Part shown: in pieces, positions 19,267 to 27,164 of the stretch
How positions within the stretch are numbered: position 1 is the stretch's first letter
Layout: every line of letters begins with the position of its first letter
From: Comamonas sp. BIGb0124
GTDB lineage: Bacteria; Pseudomonadota; Gammaproteobacteria; Burkholderiales; Burkholderiaceae_C
DNA length: 64,000 bases
Direction: 5' to 3'
Assembly (NCBI RefSeq): GCF_003752175.1
Contig: NZ_RJVF01000009.1
Coordinates: forward strand, 434,001-498,000
The notes under the pieces: generated by a model
Databases searched by the model: none
What the model was told of the DNA's origin: nothing
What the model saw: only the letters and a program-made list of their open reading frames with translations
Made by a program: the position numbers and the translations under genes

Positions 19267-19968
19267 TCAGGGCTTGGGCGAGGTCGGGAAAGGCCACGCA
19301 GCCTGGGGGTTGAGCGTGGTTTCTGCCGACGGTGCCGCGGCTGCCGCAGTCTTCTTGCTGGCGCGCGGAGCCTTGGTCGCTGCAGCCTTTTTGGCCGGAG
19401 CCTTCTTGGCTGCTGCGGGCGCCTTGGCCGGGGCTGCTGCCTTCTTGGCGGCTGCCGGAGCCTTCACTGCAGCGGCCTTCTTGGCCGGCGCAGCGGCAGC
19501 CTTTTTGGCCGGAGCCTTCTTGGCTGCTGCGGGGGCCTTGGCCGGAGCGGCTGCCTTCTTGGCGGCTGCCGGGGCCTTCACTGCAGCGGCTTTCTTGGCC
19601 GGCGCAGCGGCTGCCTTCTTGGCCGGAGCGGCCTTCACCGCAGCCGTCTTCGCGGGTGCTGCCTTCTTGGCCGGTGCCGCCTTCTTGGCTGCAGGCGCTT
19701 TCACGGCTGCTGCCTTCTTGGCGGGTGCGGCCTTCTTGGCGGCAGCCGGGGCCTTGGCGGGAGCAGCGGCCTTCTTGGCGGGAGCTGCTGCAGCCTTCTT
19801 GGCCGGTGCCGCCTTCACGGCGGTTGCCTTCTTGGCCGGAGCTGCCTTCACGGCAGTGACCTTCTTGGCGGGTGCTGCTGCCTTGGGGGCTGCAGCGGCT
19901 TTTTTGGCGGGAGCCGCCTTTTTCGCGGGTGCGGTCTTGCTTGCCGCAGCTTTCTTCGCAGTTGCCAT
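19267..19968 (-). CDS. Histone H1-like Ala/Lys/Pro-rich DNA-binding protein
   Basis: A 233-residue protein made almost entirely of KKAAAPAKKA-type repeats, like the C-terminal tail of eukaryotic histone H1 and the bacterial AlgP/BpH1 proteins. It should bind DNA non-specifically through lysine charge. The C terminus TLNPQAAWPFPTSPKP is not repetitive and looks conserved. The start at 19968 is chosen because AAGGAG lies just upstream on the minus strand; an in-frame start 6 codons earlier is rejected. Two copies of a 38-residue unit are adjacent (see repeat). The length is likely to vary between strains. Confidence 0.88.
   Translation of the reverse strand: MATAKKAAASKTAPAKKAAPAKKAAAAPKAAAPAKKVTAVKAAPAKKATAVKAAPAKKAAAAPAKKAAAPAKAPAAAKKAAPAKKAAAVKAPAAKKAAPAKKAAPAKTAAVKAAPAKKAAAAPAKKAAAVKAPAAAKKAAAPAKAPAAAKKAPAKKAAAAPAKKAAAVKAPAAAKKAAAPAKAPAAAKKAPAKKAAATKAPRASKKTAAAAAPSAETTLNPQAAWPFPTSPKP
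19393..19620 (-). repeat. Tandem 114-bp repeat in the histone-like gene
   Basis: Two adjacent 114-bp units (19393-19506 and 19507-19620) differ at about seven positions and encode the same 38-residue block twice. The length is a multiple of three, so the frame is kept. Shorter degenerate repeats of GCCTTCTTGGC fill the rest of the gene. Confidence 0.9.
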
Positions 19969-20548
19969 TTTTTTCTCCTTGATCAAGTTGCAAAGAGCGT
20001 TTCGACCGGGCGAAATGCCGGGTCCAAACGATTCATCTCACTGCGCGACGGCCGCCAGAGGCATGCGTGCAGCCATGCGCAAGGAGATGAACGGGGGAGC
20101 AGACGACCGCCGTGCGCACCGTCGTGCGGCGTGCGATGGTCTGGTGTGGAATCGCGGCCTGCGCCGCATCCAGAAGAAGGGGACTGCGCGCGGGACCTGC
20201 GGGCATGCACATGCGTGACCTGTTGGACGGGAGGTGTCGTCGAGCGCTGTGCGGCCAGGGGTGAAGTCATCAATCGGTGTGCGGCTGTTGTCGAGCACGG
20301 CACCCGCCCGAAGCCGTGCGGGCGACGCACGTCAGGTCTGCAGCGCTGGCACAGGCCAGGCTTGGGGTCGCGGTTTGCAAGGCCATGCGTTTCATGCGAG
20401 TCGGCGCGTGTGAGTCCTTTGCTCAGATTATGAGAGTGACTCGCCGAAAAGCAAAGCATCGTGGATCGGTGTATGCCCTGTGCCCGTGTTTTGTTGCTCA
20501 ATCGCATCGACAAAAGGCCTCGAAAAATCCGTCTGCGCGACACCGCAT
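19969..20548. other. Intergenic stretch without a recognisable gene
   Basis: About 580 bp lie between the histone-like gene and ampD, both on the minus strand. I see no convincing reading frame, tRNA or terminator. The last 60 bp before 19968 presumably hold the promoter and Shine-Dalgarno of the histone-like gene. Short frames here have no start context and no recognisable product. Confidence 0.5.
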
Positions 20549-21145
20549 TCAAGGCTGAACCCGCGTCTCGATCCGCAGTCCCGAGTCCGCCAGATCGTGT
20601 GCGAGCCGAGACCATGAAAAGCCGGCGCCGGGATCGTGCTTGCGGCCGGGTGCGACATGCTCGTGCCCCGTGATGTGACGCACCGGGTAGCGTGCCTGCA
20701 AGGCCCTGCAGAGCCAGGCCAGCGTGCGGTATTGCGGCGGCTCGAAGGTCTCTCCCTCCAGCCCTTCGAGCTCGATGCCGACGGCGTAGTCGTTGCAGTT
20801 GTCGCGGCCTTGAAAACGCGACTTGCCCGCATGCCAGGCGCGCTCGTCGGCGCTCACGAACTGCCACAGCGCGCCATTGCGGCGGATGAAGAAATGGGCC
20901 GACACCTCGAGTCCGCGCAGTCTTTCGAAGTAGGGGTGTGCATCGGGGTCGAGCGTGTTGGTGAACAGCTGCCGGACGGCATCGGTACCGAACCGGCCCG
21001 GCGGCAGGCTGATGGAGTGCACGAGCGCCAGATCGATGGCGGTGCCCGGCGGCCGTGGCCCGCAGTTGGGCGAGGGTTCGTGCAGGGCCGGCCACAGCCA
21101 GCCTTGGCGCCAGATCGCGCGGGGTTCAGTCTTGGCCAGGGGCAT
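20549..21145 (-). CDS. ampD: 1,6-anhydro-N-acetylmuramyl-L-alanine amidase AmpD
   Basis: Cytoplasmic zinc amidase that cleaves anhydro-muropeptides during cell-wall recycling and so lowers the inducer of AmpC-type beta-lactamases. The 198-residue protein has the zinc ligands His43 (LVHSISLPPG), His161 (HITGHEHVAPGRK) and Asp171, and the internal QFVSADERAWHAG segment. The start at 21145 (MPLAKTEPRA) overlaps the end of the upstream response-regulator gene by 20 bp, suggesting translational coupling. Mpl at 9721 uses the tripeptide it releases. Confidence 0.94.
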   Translation of the reverse strand: MPLAKTEPRAIWRQGWLWPALHEPSPNCGPRPPGTAIDLALVHSISLPPGRFGTDAVRQLFTNTLDPDAHPYFERLRGLEVSAHFFIRRNGALWQFVSADERAWHAGKSRFQGRDNCNDYAVGIELEGLEGETFEPPQYRTLAWLCRALQARYPVRHITGHEHVAPGRKHDPGAGFSWSRLAHDLADSGLRIETRVQP

Positions 21146-22811
21146 GGGGCAGTGGTTTGAGACGCAGATCTTCGAGCTCGTCGCCGGGTGCTTCGGCGCC
21201 TTGAGCCTGCAGTGCGGCAATGGCCTGCACGGTGAGGTTGTCCGCGTCCTGGCCGGGCACATGGATGTTCAGGCGCGCGATGCGGTAGCGGATCTGACGC
21301 AGGCTCAGTCCGAGGCTGGCCGCCGTGGCGGTGCGGTTGAAGCCATGGCGCTCCAGCGCCCGGCCGATGATGTCGGCCTCATAGGCATCGAGATGGGCCT
21401 GGAGATCCTTCGGCAACTCGCCGTCCGCGAGCGGCTGGCCGGAGGCTGGGTCGAACGGACGTGCGCCTGGGCCTGCATCGGCCGGGTCTGCACCGGCCGC
21501 GTGCGAGTGGGCCCCGGCGAATGACGGTGTGCCGACGGGCGGGCCCGACGCGGCCGCCGAGGGGGAGGCGACCGCTGCGGCCGGACCGTCGTGCACGGAC
21601 TGCAGGTCGTCCTCGAGCGATGCGGCGAGGGCCTGGCCGTCGCCGAGCGCCATGGCCCGGTGGAGCAGGTTCTCGAGTTCACGGACATTGCCGCGCAGGG
21701 GGTGCTGCTGCAACTGGGTCAGCAGGCTGTCGTGAAGGGCCGGCGGCGCCACGCCGCTGTCGGCCGCGATACGGTCCAGCAAGGCCCTGGCCAGCATGGG
21801 GATGTCCTCGCGCCGGTCGCGCAAGGGCGGCAGCGTGATGTCGATCACATTGAGCCGGTAATACAGGTCGCGGCGGAAGAGGCCTTCGGCCACGGCCAGG
21901 GCCATGTCCTTGTGCGTGGCGCTGACGATGCGGACATCCACGGCCGTTTCCTGCGGCGAACCCAGCACCCGCACCTGGCGTTCCTGTATGGCCCGCAGCA
22001 GCTTGGCCTGCATCGACAGCGGCAGGTCGCCGATCTCGTCGAGAAAGAGGGTGCCGCCGTGCGCGGCCTGAAAGAATCCGGGGCGATCGTGCGTGGCACC
22101 GGTGTAGGCCCCTTTGCGGGAGCCGAAGAACTCGGCCTCGAGCAGCGACTCGGGAATGGCGCCGCAGTTGACGGCCACGAAAGGCCCTTCGGCGCGGTGG
22201 CTGCAGGCATGGACGGCGCGTGCCGCGAGTTCCTTGCCGGTGCCGGATTCGCCTTGGATGAGCACCGGCGCCATGCTGCGCGAGACGCGTGCGATCCGGG
22301 TGCGCACGGTGCGCATGGGGGGGGACTGCCCCACCAGGCGGGCCAGCTCGGCCGGTGCACGGGCGTCGTCGTCCAGTGCCGCGTCGGGGGTCTGGCGGAG
22401 CGAGGAGGCGGCCGATGCGCCCGCGGCCTGGCCGGGTTGCTGCTGGATGGCCGAGGCCACGCAGAGCCTCAGGCGGCGCAGGTCGATGGGCTTGGTGAGG
22501 TAGTCGAAGGCACCGGCCTTGAGGGCGCTGACCGCGCTGTCCGCAGAGCCGTGAGCGGTGATGACCAGGCAGCGCTCGCGACGGCCCGGCGCCAGGGCCT
22601 CGTGGAGCAGGGTCAGCCCGTTGCCGTCGGGCAGGCGCATGTCCGTGATGAGCACATCGTAGGCCTGGGCCGCCAGCAACTGGCGGCCGCTGGCCACGGT
22701 GTCCGTGCAATCGACCTGGTAACCCTCGCGCAGCAGCGTCAGCTCGTAGAGCGTGCGGAGGTCGGGCTCGTCGTCGACGACCAGGATGCGTGCTGCTGCG
22801 GACGAAGTCAT
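21126..22811 (-). CDS. pilR: Sigma-54-dependent response regulator PilR
   Basis: An NtrC-family activator, 561 residues. The receiver domain has the phospho-acceptor Asp57 (YDVLITDMRLPDG). The AAA+ domain has Walker A GESGTGKE at 187-194 and the sigma-54 contact loop GAYTGA at 234-239 (usual form GAFTGA). A long Ala/Gly/Pro linker precedes a Fis-type helix-turn-helix (FNRTATAASLGLSLRQIRYR). It is 8 bp downstream of a six-helix sensor kinase, as in pilS-pilR. In the family this pair controls type IV pilin; no pilin gene lies in the window. Confidence 0.88.
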   Translation of the reverse strand: MTSSAAARILVVDDEPDLRTLYELTLLREGYQVDCTDTVASGRQLLAAQAYDVLITDMRLPDGNGLTLLHEALAPGRRERCLVITAHGSADSAVSALKAGAFDYLTKPIDLRRLRLCVASAIQQQPGQAAGASAASSLRQTPDAALDDDARAPAELARLVGQSPPMRTVRTRIARVSRSMAPVLIQGESGTGKELAARAVHACSHRAEGPFVAVNCGAIPESLLEAEFFGSRKGAYTGATHDRPGFFQAAHGGTLFLDEIGDLPLSMQAKLLRAIQERQVRVLGSPQETAVDVRIVSATHKDMALAVAEGLFRRDLYYRLNVIDITLPPLRDRREDIPMLARALLDRIAADSGVAPPALHDSLLTQLQQHPLRGNVRELENLLHRAMALGDGQALAASLEDDLQSVHDGPAAAVASPSAAASGPPVGTPSFAGAHSHAAGADPADAGPGARPFDPASGQPLADGELPKDLQAHLDAYEADIIGRALERHGFNRTATAASLGLSLRQIRYRIARLNIHVPGQDADNLTVQAIAALQAQGAEAPGDELEDLRLKPLPHAPGQD

Positions 22812-22819
22812 GCGCAGGA

Positions 22820-24526
22820 TTATGTCGTGAATGACATCGCCGTCCTGTCCGATTCCGACGGCAAGTGCGTGGGCAGTTGAAGGACAAAGGCATTGCCCGG
22901 CGTGTCATGCCGCGCCATGCGCTGGTAGGCGATTTGCCCGCCGTAGCGTTCGCACAGTTCGCGGCAGAGGAAGAGGCCGAGTCCGCTCGATCGGCTGTCC
23001 GACGAGAAGAAGGGATCGAACAGGTGCTCCTGCAGGGACGCATCGATGGCCGGACCCGCGCTCCACACGGCGATTTCGATTTCGCCGCCCGCATTGCGCT
23101 GGGCCCAGGCCTGGATGGCGACGGGGGCCGCCGTGCCATGGCGCTGGGCGTTGTCCAGCAGGTTGACCAGCAGCCGGCGCAGATGCTCGGGGTCGATGTC
23201 CAGGCAGGCCGACTCCGGCAAGTCGAGCGTCAGGTCGACGGCCCGCGCATGGAGGCTCCGCCATTCTTCGACGATGCCCGCCACGCTGCCGGCGGCCTGT
23301 GTGAGCAGGGGCTGCCGAGCCGCCGAAGCCGGTTCGACGTGGGCGACGTCGAGGATGTCGTCGACCATGCGGTTGAGGCGCTGCGTGTTCTTGGCGACCA
23401 ATCCGGCCAGTTGGCGCTGCGTCGGCTCGCTCAACTGTTCGAGCAGCAGCTCGTTGGCCTGCAGGATGGCGGCGAGCGGGTTGCGGATCTCGTGGGCCAC
23501 GGCGGCCGACATGCGGCCCATCGCCGCCATCTTTGCGGTGCGGATGCGGGCCTCGAGGGCGTGCTGGTCCTGCATGAACATCACGCACAGGCGCTCGTGG
23601 CCGTCCGGCGTCTCGGGTGTGAGCTGGGTACGGACTTGCAACCGGCGCTGCGTTTCTCCGGCTTCGATGCGCACGGGCCGGGTGTGGCCGTGGGCGTTTT
23701 CCAGCGTTCGGCGTGCCAGCTCGGCCAGGGGCCGCCACGATTGCGGCAGTCCCAGGGCAAACGGCGCGGCGAGCTCCTCGGCATGCCGCTCGTGGGCCAG
23801 CATGCGCCGTGCAGCCGGATTGAGCGCGCGCACCGTGCCTTCGGCGTCGACGATCATCACCCCGTCGTCGAGTTCGTCGATTACCAATGCATTGACCTGA
23901 GCGAGCTGCCACACGGCATGCTGGCTGGATCGCGTGCGCTGCTGTTCGAGCAGCATCCGGTCGGCCAGGTAATGGGCCAGCATGGCGATGAAAAAGAAGC
24001 CCGCGCACGACAGCAGGTTCTGGAACACCAGGCTGGCTGGTACAGGCTGTGCGGCATCGAGCGTCAGGGCGGTGTGGCCGAGCACGATGAACGAGACGAT
24101 CGAGGCCATGCCCAGCGCCCCGGCCCGCGAACCCAGCACGGCTGCCGTGAGCACGGGCAAGGCAAACAGCGGGGTGTAGCTGATGGCCTCGGAGGGCAGC
24201 CACAGCAAGCCCGTGTAGGCCGCGAGGTCGACTACGATCGCCTGGCGCCAGGCCTTGCGGGGCGGCAGGGCATCGCGCCGGAGCGCCGGCCGAAGGCGCT
24301 CGTGCACGGTGAGCGCGGCATAGGCGAGACACCACAGGGGAACCAGCGGCGAGGGCGGCTTGCCGGCGAGGTGCAGTCCGGCCTGCAGCAACAGCAGCAT
24401 GAGGCCCACCAGGATGCGGGTGTTGACGAAATCCCGCCACAGCCGTTCGAAGGCGGCCTGGGCGTGCGCGCCTTGCCAGCGATCGGCGGACGCCGTCGGG
24501 CGTGCGGGCCGGCCTTCAGCCCGCAT
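22820..24526 (-). CDS. pilS: Membrane sensor histidine kinase PilS
   Basis: A 568-residue kinase with about six transmembrane segments between residues 36 and 186, a PAS-like domain (about 205-320, VIDELDDGVMIVDAEGTVRALNPAA), the H-box His345 (AVAHEIRNPLAA), and a C-terminal HATPase domain with a DNAQRHG N-box and SSGLGLFL G-box. In the family PilS senses membrane pilin and signals to PilR. Its start overlaps the upstream PP0621-type gene by 11 bp. The first codons are uncertain. Confidence 0.87.
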   Translation of the reverse strand: MRAEGRPARPTASADRWQGAHAQAAFERLWRDFVNTRILVGLMLLLLQAGLHLAGKPPSPLVPLWCLAYAALTVHERLRPALRRDALPPRKAWRQAIVVDLAAYTGLLWLPSEAISYTPLFALPVLTAAVLGSRAGALGMASIVSFIVLGHTALTLDAAQPVPASLVFQNLLSCAGFFFIAMLAHYLADRMLLEQQRTRSSQHAVWQLAQVNALVIDELDDGVMIVDAEGTVRALNPAARRMLAHERHAEELAAPFALGLPQSWRPLAELARRTLENAHGHTRPVRIEAGETQRRLQVRTQLTPETPDGHERLCVMFMQDQHALEARIRTAKMAAMGRMSAAVAHEIRNPLAAILQANELLLEQLSEPTQRQLAGLVAKNTQRLNRMVDDILDVAHVEPASAARQPLLTQAAGSVAGIVEEWRSLHARAVDLTLDLPESACLDIDPEHLRRLLVNLLDNAQRHGTAAPVAIQAWAQRNAGGEIEIAVWSAGPAIDASLQEHLFDPFFSSDSRSSGLGLFLCRELCERYGGQIAYQRMARHDTPGNAFVLQLPTHLPSESDRTAMSFTT

Positions 24527-24797
24527 GGCTGGAGGGGGCCGTGCGGCGCTCGGTCTGCTCCAGGTGGGACTTGCTGCAGTAATGGCGGCCCTGGCTGCCG
24601 GCCAGTGCTTCGCTGGCCGGCAGGTGCAGGCCGCAGGCTGCGCAGGCGACGATGGGCTGCGGGGCCGCGATCTTGCGCGAAGCGGCGCGGCGCTTGCGTT
24701 GGGCCGAACGGACCGCGTCTGAGTCGGCGCGGGCCTGGCGCGAGCGCCACAGCCAGGCCGCGAAAAGGGCCACCAGCAGCAGGACGAGGAGTTTCAT
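24516..24797 (-). CDS. PP0621-type small zinc-ribbon membrane protein
   Basis: A 93-residue protein with one N-terminal transmembrane helix (MKLLVLLLVALFAAWLW), a basic region, and a C-terminal ribbon with CAAC near residue 52 and a YCSKSHLEQ motif, which together supply Cys residues for zinc. The function is unknown. It lies between the cytochrome-assembly-like gene (31 bp) and pilS (11-bp overlap) on the minus strand, a conserved placement upstream of pilS. The start is chosen at the helix; a longer frame to 24869 lacks support. Confidence 0.8.
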   Translation of the reverse strand: MKLLVLLLVALFAAWLWRSRQARADSDAVRSAQRKRRAASRKIAAPQPIVACAACGLHLPASEALAGSQGRHYCSKSHLEQTERRTAPSSHAG

Positions 24798-24828
24798 GGC
24801 GTGAGGAGAGGACGGAAAGACGGCCGGA

Positions 24829-25632
24829 TCAGAAGGGCAGCGTGCGGCCGAGCACGACTTCGAGCACAAAACGCGAACCGACGTAAGCCATCAGCAGCAG
24901 CAGGGCGCCCAGGTACAGCACGCGCACGGCGACCCGTCCGCGCCAGCCGAACCGCTTGCGTCCGATGAGCAGTGCGGCAAAGGTGAGCCAGGCCAGCACG
25001 GAAAAAACGGTTTTGTGTTCCCATTTCCAGTAGTTCCAGGTGCTGCCCAGGCTTTCGCCGAACAGCCAGCCGGCCAGCAGGGTTGCGGTGAGCATGACAA
25101 AACCCGCCTGCACGAAGCGGAAGGTCAGGCGCTCGAGCGTGAGCAAGGGGACGCCGTCGGGCGGCTGGGCGGCCTTGCGCATCTGGCGCTCGGCGCGCCG
25201 CAGCAGCCAGGCGTGCACCACGGCCGCGGCAAACAGACCGTAAGAAGCAATGCCCAGCGCCCAGTGCAGGGGCAGCCAGGGCGACTCGTCCATGCGGGTC
25301 GGCGAGCCCGGGGCCAGCAGCGTCAGCAGCACCGCCAGGCCGCCCAGCACCGCCAGTGCCCAGCGGGCGCGCATCTGCGGGTAGAAACGGCTTTCGACGC
25401 CGTAGACGGTGAGCACCAGCCAGGCCGTCATCGACAAGGCCGGCGCGAAGCCGAAGCGGTGTGCCATGATGCCCGAGATCAGCGACAGCGCATGCAGCAC
25501 CCAGGCCGCGAACAACATGCCACGGATGGCCGCCGAGCCCAATCGGCCCGCCGCCAGGGCCGGGGCGATGTAGGCGGTGGCCGTGGCCAGGCCCAGCCAC
25601 AGGCTGGCGGTGGAGACAGGCTCTAAAATCAT
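24829..25632 (-). CDS. CcsA/YpjD-family inner-membrane cytochrome c assembly-like protein
   Basis: A 267-residue protein with about eight hydrophobic segments and the family's Trp-rich motif GSTWNYWKWEHKTVFS near residues 200-215. It resembles E. coli YpjD and the haem-handling CcsA/CcmC family; a direct role in haem export is known for CcsA, not for YpjD. It is divergent from ffh, the common arrangement in this group. The ATG at 25632 is chosen over the GTG at 25638. Confidence 0.85.
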   Translation of the reverse strand: MILEPVSTASLWLGLATATAYIAPALAAGRLGSAAIRGMLFAAWVLHALSLISGIMAHRFGFAPALSMTAWLVLTVYGVESRFYPQMRARWALAVLGGLAVLLTLLAPGSPTRMDESPWLPLHWALGIASYGLFAAAVVHAWLLRRAERQMRKAAQPPDGVPLLTLERLTFRFVQAGFVMLTATLLAGWLFGESLGSTWNYWKWEHKTVFSVLAWLTFAALLIGRKRFGWRGRVAVRVLYLGALLLLMAYVGSRFVLEVVLGRTLPF

Positions 25633-25731
25633 GCCCACAGTTTAGGGCCAGTTGTCGTTGCCGTTTGTAAACGCCCGCGCTCCCGCGAGTCCCTATTCGT
25701 CCGTCCAACCGTTCTTGGTAAGCACATACAC

Positions 25732-27108
25732 ATGGCATCAGCCCTTTCGGAAAAACTCTCGCGCCTCGTCAAGCAGGTGCGCGGCCAGGCTCGCATCACG
25801 GAATCCAACGTGCAGGACATGCTGCGCGAGGTGCGCATGGCACTGCTCGAGGCCGACGTCGCGCTGCCGGTGGTGCGTGACTTCATCGCCCGCGTCAAGG
25901 AAAAGGCCCTGGGCCAGGACGTGCTCGGTTCGCTGTCGCCCGGCCAGGCGCTGGTCGGCATCGTCAGCAAGGAACTCGCCGCGACCATGGGCGACGGCGT
26001 GGCCGACATCAACCTCGCCGCGCAGCCCCCGGCCGTCATCCTGATGGCCGGCCTGCAGGGCGCCGGCAAGACCACGACCACCGGCAAGCTGGCCAAGCAC
26101 CTGATCGGCAAACGCAAGAAGAAGGTGCTGACGGTGTCGGGCGACGTCTACCGTCCGGCGGCCATCGAGCAGTTGAAGACCGTGACGGCGCAGGCCGGCG
26201 CCGAGTGGTTCCCGAGCACCCCCGACCAGAAACCGGTCGACATCGCTCACGCCGCGCTCGACTACGCCCGCAAGCATCACTTCGACGTGCTGCTGGTCGA
26301 TACCGCCGGCCGCCTGGCCATCGACGAGGCCCTGATGAAGGAAATCCAGGACCTGCACGCCACCCTCAAGCCGATCGAGACGCTGTTCGTGGTCGATGCG
26401 ATGCAGGGTCAGGATGCCATCAACACGGCCCGGGCTTTCAAGGAAGCCCTGCCGCTGACCGGCATCGTGCTGACCAAGCTCGACGGCGATTCGCGCGGCG
26501 GTGCGGCGCTGTCGGTGCGGCAGGTGACGGGTGCGCCCATCAAGTTTGCCGGTGTGTCCGAAAAGCTGGACGGCCTGGAGGTCTTCGATGCCGAGCGTCA
26601 TGCCGGCCGCATCCTGGGCATGGGCGACATCGTGGCCCTGGTCGAACAGGTCGCGCAGGGCGTGGACATGGCGGCGGCGCAGAAGCTCGCGGCCAAGGTC
26701 AAGAGCGGCGACGGCTTCGACCTCAACGACTTCCTCATGCAGATCCAGCAGATGAAGAGCATGGGCGGACTCTCCAGCCTGATGGACAAGCTGCCGTCCC
26801 AGATGGCCGGCAAGGCCTCGGAGGCCGATCTCACCCGCGCCGAAAAAGACATCAAGCGCAAGGAAGGCATCATCCAGAGCATGACGCCGCAAGAACGGCG
26901 CCGGCCCGAACTCATCAAGGCCAGCCGCAAGCGCCGCATTGCCGCCGGTTCGGGCGTGCAGGTGCAGGACGTCAACCGCATGCTCAAGGAGTTCGAGCAG
27001 ATGCAGAGCATGATGAAAAAGATGAAGGGCGGCGGCCTCATGAAGATGATGAAGCGCATGGGCGGCATGAAGGGCATGGGCGGTATGCCCGGCATGCCCA
27101 AGTTCTGA
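25732..27108 (+). CDS. ffh: Signal recognition particle protein Ffh
   Basis: The GTPase of the signal recognition particle, which binds 4.5S RNA and hydrophobic nascent chains and delivers ribosomes to FtsY. The 458-residue protein has the N domain, the G domain with G1 loop GLQGAGKTTT at 107-116 and the DTAGR motif near 193, and a Met-rich M domain from about 300. The tail is a strongly Met/Gly-rich run. No 4.5S RNA gene is seen nearby. Confidence 0.97.
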   Translation: MASALSEKLSRLVKQVRGQARITESNVQDMLREVRMALLEADVALPVVRDFIARVKEKALGQDVLGSLSPGQALVGIVSKELAATMGDGVADINLAAQPPAVILMAGLQGAGKTTTTGKLAKHLIGKRKKKVLTVSGDVYRPAAIEQLKTVTAQAGAEWFPSTPDQKPVDIAHAALDYARKHHFDVLLVDTAGRLAIDEALMKEIQDLHATLKPIETLFVVDAMQGQDAINTARAFKEALPLTGIVLTKLDGDSRGGAALSVRQVTGAPIKFAGVSEKLDGLEVFDAERHAGRILGMGDIVALVEQVAQGVDMAAAQKLAAKVKSGDGFDLNDFLMQIQQMKSMGGLSSLMDKLPSQMAGKASEADLTRAEKDIKRKEGIIQSMTPQERRRPELIKASRKRRIAAGSGVQVQDVNRMLKEFEQMQSMMKKMKGGGLMKMMKRMGGMKGMGGMPGMPKF

Positions 27109-27164
27109 GCCTCGCCGTCCACGCCGGGCCGGGCGCCGCAGGGCCCCCGGCCTGTCTCGAAGGC

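Noticed and set aside
19340-19960. CRISPR-like or satellite repeat array
   Set aside because: The repeats lack unique spacers of constant length and keep a protein reading frame of Lys/Ala-rich codons; they are coding repeats.
20277-20558. 93-codon frame upstream of ampD on the plus strand
   Set aside because: No ribosome site, Cys/Arg-rich composition unlike a soluble protein, and overlap with the end of ampD.
22865-24886. 673-codon plus-strand frame opposite pilS
   Set aside because: It is an antisense shadow of pilS; the sequence is low-complexity and has no start context.
25640-25731. 4.5S RNA gene beside ffh
   Set aside because: The spacer between the CcsA-like gene and ffh is about 90 bp and does not show the long hairpin with the conserved SRP internal loops.
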